This document shows positions 62,448-64,000 of a DNA stretch of 64,000 nucleotides, piece by piece. The stretch's first letter is position 1, and each line of letters starts with the position of its first letter. Position numbers and translations under genes: made by a program. This DNA comes from Clostridium thermosuccinogenes (GTDB lineage: Bacteria > Bacillota > Clostridia > Acetivibrionales > DSM-5807): NCBI RefSeq assembly GCF_002896855.1, contig NZ_CP021850.1:2629665-2693664 (forward strand), read 5' to 3'. The notes under the pieces are model-generated. The model saw only the letters and a program-made list of their open reading frames with translations, did not search any database and was not told the DNA's origin.

Positions 62448-63704
62448 TCATTTGCAAACACAGTTCCTGCCTTTTTTCTTTGCCCGGTACAATGCGGTAT
62501 CCGCAGCCTTGATCACCTCATCCGGCTTCCTGTGCTTGTCGCATCTTTCCGCAGCACCTATGCTGACAGTGACAGAGAGCTGCTTCCCCTTTGCTGTTCC
62601 CGAACCACGCTTTTTGGGCTTTTTCTTAGGACGCTTGTGGCTTCGCAGGGTAAACTTTCTTTTGGCTATAGCCTCCCGTAACTCTTCTAAATACGGCAGA
62701 GCTTCCTTTACCCCCTTGCCCGGGTAAAGCATTGTAAATTCTTCGCCACCATAACGGAAAGGTTTCCCCCCTCCTCCTGCATCCCTCATGACGGCAGAAA
62801 CCATGCGAAGTACCTGGTCCCCCACATCATGGCCGTAGGTATCGTTGAACTTTTTGAAAAAATCCACATCCACCATCGCAATGGTATAATGTCCGCTCAA
62901 TTTCATCATTTCATGCTTCAAAGCTCTTCGCGACGGAAGTCCTGTCAGTTCATCCCTGAAAGCCATAAAATAGGAATCCTGTATGATGGCGATTAACATG
63001 ACCAAGCCTGCAAAAGCATAAAACACAGGAACTGCCAGATTTTCACCTTGAAGTCCGGCAGCAGCTGCCGACATTGGAATGACGGCCGTAAAGGCCATAT
63101 CAAAAAAGGATTTGCATATTATACCTCTGGCCATCAATACTGCCATAGCCAGAAGGCTCACGATCATGGATGGCTGGGATATTCCCGGAAGCAAACTCCC
63201 TACCTTCCATAACCGGCTTGTTGTAAATACGGAAGATAAGCTATGCCCATTAATTCCTGACCACCACAGAAACAAAAGGCACTGCAGGATCAAAAGCATG
63301 ATTCTTAAAGCACCCCAAAGGGTGAAAATCCCCCTCTCCTTAAAAAAGGAGAACACGAGAATATTAGCGGGAATAAATATTCCCATGAACACAAAAGCTT
63401 CGTGTTGGAAAGACTCCGGCGGAATTACTGTAGGTAGCTTCAACGCAAGCAAAGCCTGGCATAATGCCATGGACAATATGCAAAAAAATACCCGGCTTCG
63501 GTTAAACTTCCAGCTCATTACCGCCAAGGCGGCAAACAAAGCTAAATAAGCATATCTGGTAACCGTCTGAAAAGCAGGCGTCATATGATGCAAATTTATG
63601 TAATATAATACGGCTCCCAGAAATAACCCTGCCGGTATCAATATCAAAACAGCCGTCCTTAAGTAACGCTTCAATTCCCTATCTCCCCATCCATTATGTC
63701 CCAT
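62448..63704 (-). CDS. Membrane diguanylate cyclase (GGDEF domain)
   Basis: 418 residues, about eight N-terminal membrane helices, then a GGDEF domain: DELTGLPSRRALKHEMM, VDVDFFKKFNDTYGHDVGDQVL and RYGGEEFTMLYPG. The Lys/Arg-rich loop (RSHKRPKKKPKKRGSGTAKGK) near the C terminus is an unusual insertion. The ATG (MGHNGWGDREL) has no clear binding site, while a TTG at codon 11 lies 8 nt after GGGGAG, so that start is possible. It makes cyclic di-GMP. Confidence 0.85.
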   Translation of the reverse strand: MGHNGWGDRELKRYLRTAVLILIPAGLFLGAVLYYINLHHMTPAFQTVTRYAYLALFAALAVMSWKFNRSRVFFCILSMALCQALLALKLPTVIPPESFQHEAFVFMGIFIPANILVFSFFKERGIFTLWGALRIMLLILQCLLFLWWSGINGHSLSSVFTTSRLWKVGSLLPGISQPSMIVSLLAMAVLMARGIICKSFFDMAFTAVIPMSAAAAGLQGENLAVPVFYAFAGLVMLIAIIQDSYFMAFRDELTGLPSRRALKHEMMKLSGHYTIAMVDVDFFKKFNDTYGHDVGDQVLRMVSAVMRDAGGGGKPFRYGGEEFTMLYPGKGVKEALPYLEELREAIAKRKFTLRSHKRPKKKPKKRGSGTAKGKQLSVTVSIGAAERCDKHRKPDEVIKAADTALYRAKKKGRNCVCK

Positions 63705-63861
63705 TTGATTTCTTATTTCGACATAAAGTGAGGCATTCCCTTCCGTTTTTTCTATACTTTTGCATTAATAGGGCTAAATCCTTATTTTCATATAGTACAA
63801 AATAACTATATAAAATAAGTCTAAACATTATAAAAGCACGACTCGACATATCCCTGATTTT

Positions 63862-64000
63862 TTATTTTTCAGACGATGAAGGCAGCTTATTTGCTGTACC
63901 ATATCCGGCCAGCTTTTCCTTGATCATTTTCCAGGCCAGCCTGTTGTTTTCTTCATAATTATCAGCCTTCCAATTTACAGGCTTTTGACCCATGTATGGC
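63862..64000 (-). CDS. C-terminal end of an unrecognised protein (partial)
   Basis: The minus-strand frame entering from the right edge encodes 45 residues: PYMGQKPVNWKADNYEENNR, then LAWKMIKEKLAGYGTANKLP and SSSEK, ending in TAA. The polar, charged composition looks like real coding sequence. I do not recognise the family. The start lies beyond the window. Confidence 0.55.
   Translation of the reverse strand, partial: PYMGQKPVNWKADNYEENNRLAWKMIKEKLAGYGTANKLPSSSEK

Overview
The window looks like chromosome from an anaerobic, low-to-moderate GC Firmicute of the class Clostridia. Evidence: strong AGGAGG-type ribosome binding sites, ATGA-coupled operons, oxygen-defence genes typical of strict anaerobes (rubrerythrin, desulfoferrodoxin, Ric), a TM1266-type regulator that normally accompanies [FeFe]-hydrogenase, an SLH-anchored surface peptidase, a lysine riboswitch and PerR-like boxes. 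The species cannot be named from the sequence alone.

Layout. 0-9.7 kb: end of a MATE exporter, an rRNA methyltransferase, a glycerate/sugar-acid locus (cdaR, gntP, glycerate kinase), a condensation-fold acyltransferase with a zinc-ribbon membrane protein, and truA. 10-17.4 kb: a small unknown protein, a three-gene ABC-2 exporter, a TM1266-type regulator coupled to a complete NMT1-type ABC importer, and an RsmC-like methyltransferase. 17.7-25.1 kb: a methyltransferase, an intact IS4-type insertion sequence (19122-20546), a YtrA-type GntR/ABC operon with a 36-nt palindromic operator, mnmA, and a pyridoxamine-phosphate-oxidase-like protein. 25.2-31.8 kb is the accessory core. It holds the iron-sulfur repair gene ric, split by a 3043-bp three-gene transposon, then an FNR-like regulator and a REP-associated-type (Y1/HUH) transposase. 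31.8-45.3 kb: paired chrA genes, a DtxR/MntR-type regulator divergent from feoAB, a MutS2-like ATPase lacking Smr, a small winged-helix protein, and an operon of a Na,K-type P-ATPase with two TrkA proteins and a flavin reductase. 45.7-64 kb: SLH-M13 peptidase, desulfoferrodoxin, a lysine-riboswitch-controlled amino-acid ABC importer, a diguanylate cyclase broken by an in-frame amber codon, a Bce-like two-component/ABC module, a DUF1846 protein, rubrerythrin, a second diguanylate cyclase, and the end of one more gene.

Three results stand out. (1) The transposon at 26292-29334 has TGT/ACA ends, a 6-bp ATGCAT target duplication and two subterminal motifs at identical offsets in both ends. Removing it in silico restores an open reading frame for ric with a normal start (MGVFNASQKIGEIV), about 130 bp downstream of the FNR-like gene, so an fnr-ric operon was interrupted at codons 5-7 of ric. 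(2) A dispersed repeat family with core GAAGGAGCGTCCCC occurs in three clusters (20.7-21.1, 25.2-25.6, 30.5-31.8 kb). The third cluster brackets the Y1 transposase in inverted orientation, the signature of a REP/RAYT pair. Repeat copies supply the last codons of ric and the stop codon of chrA. (3) A textbook L-box predicts that the ABC importer at 49.0-51.5 kb carries lysine or a related amino acid.

Many genes fit one theme, iron and oxygen/NO stress: ric, FNR-like regulator, feoAB with DtxR-type regulator, desulfoferrodoxin, and rubrerythrin with upstream PerR-like boxes.
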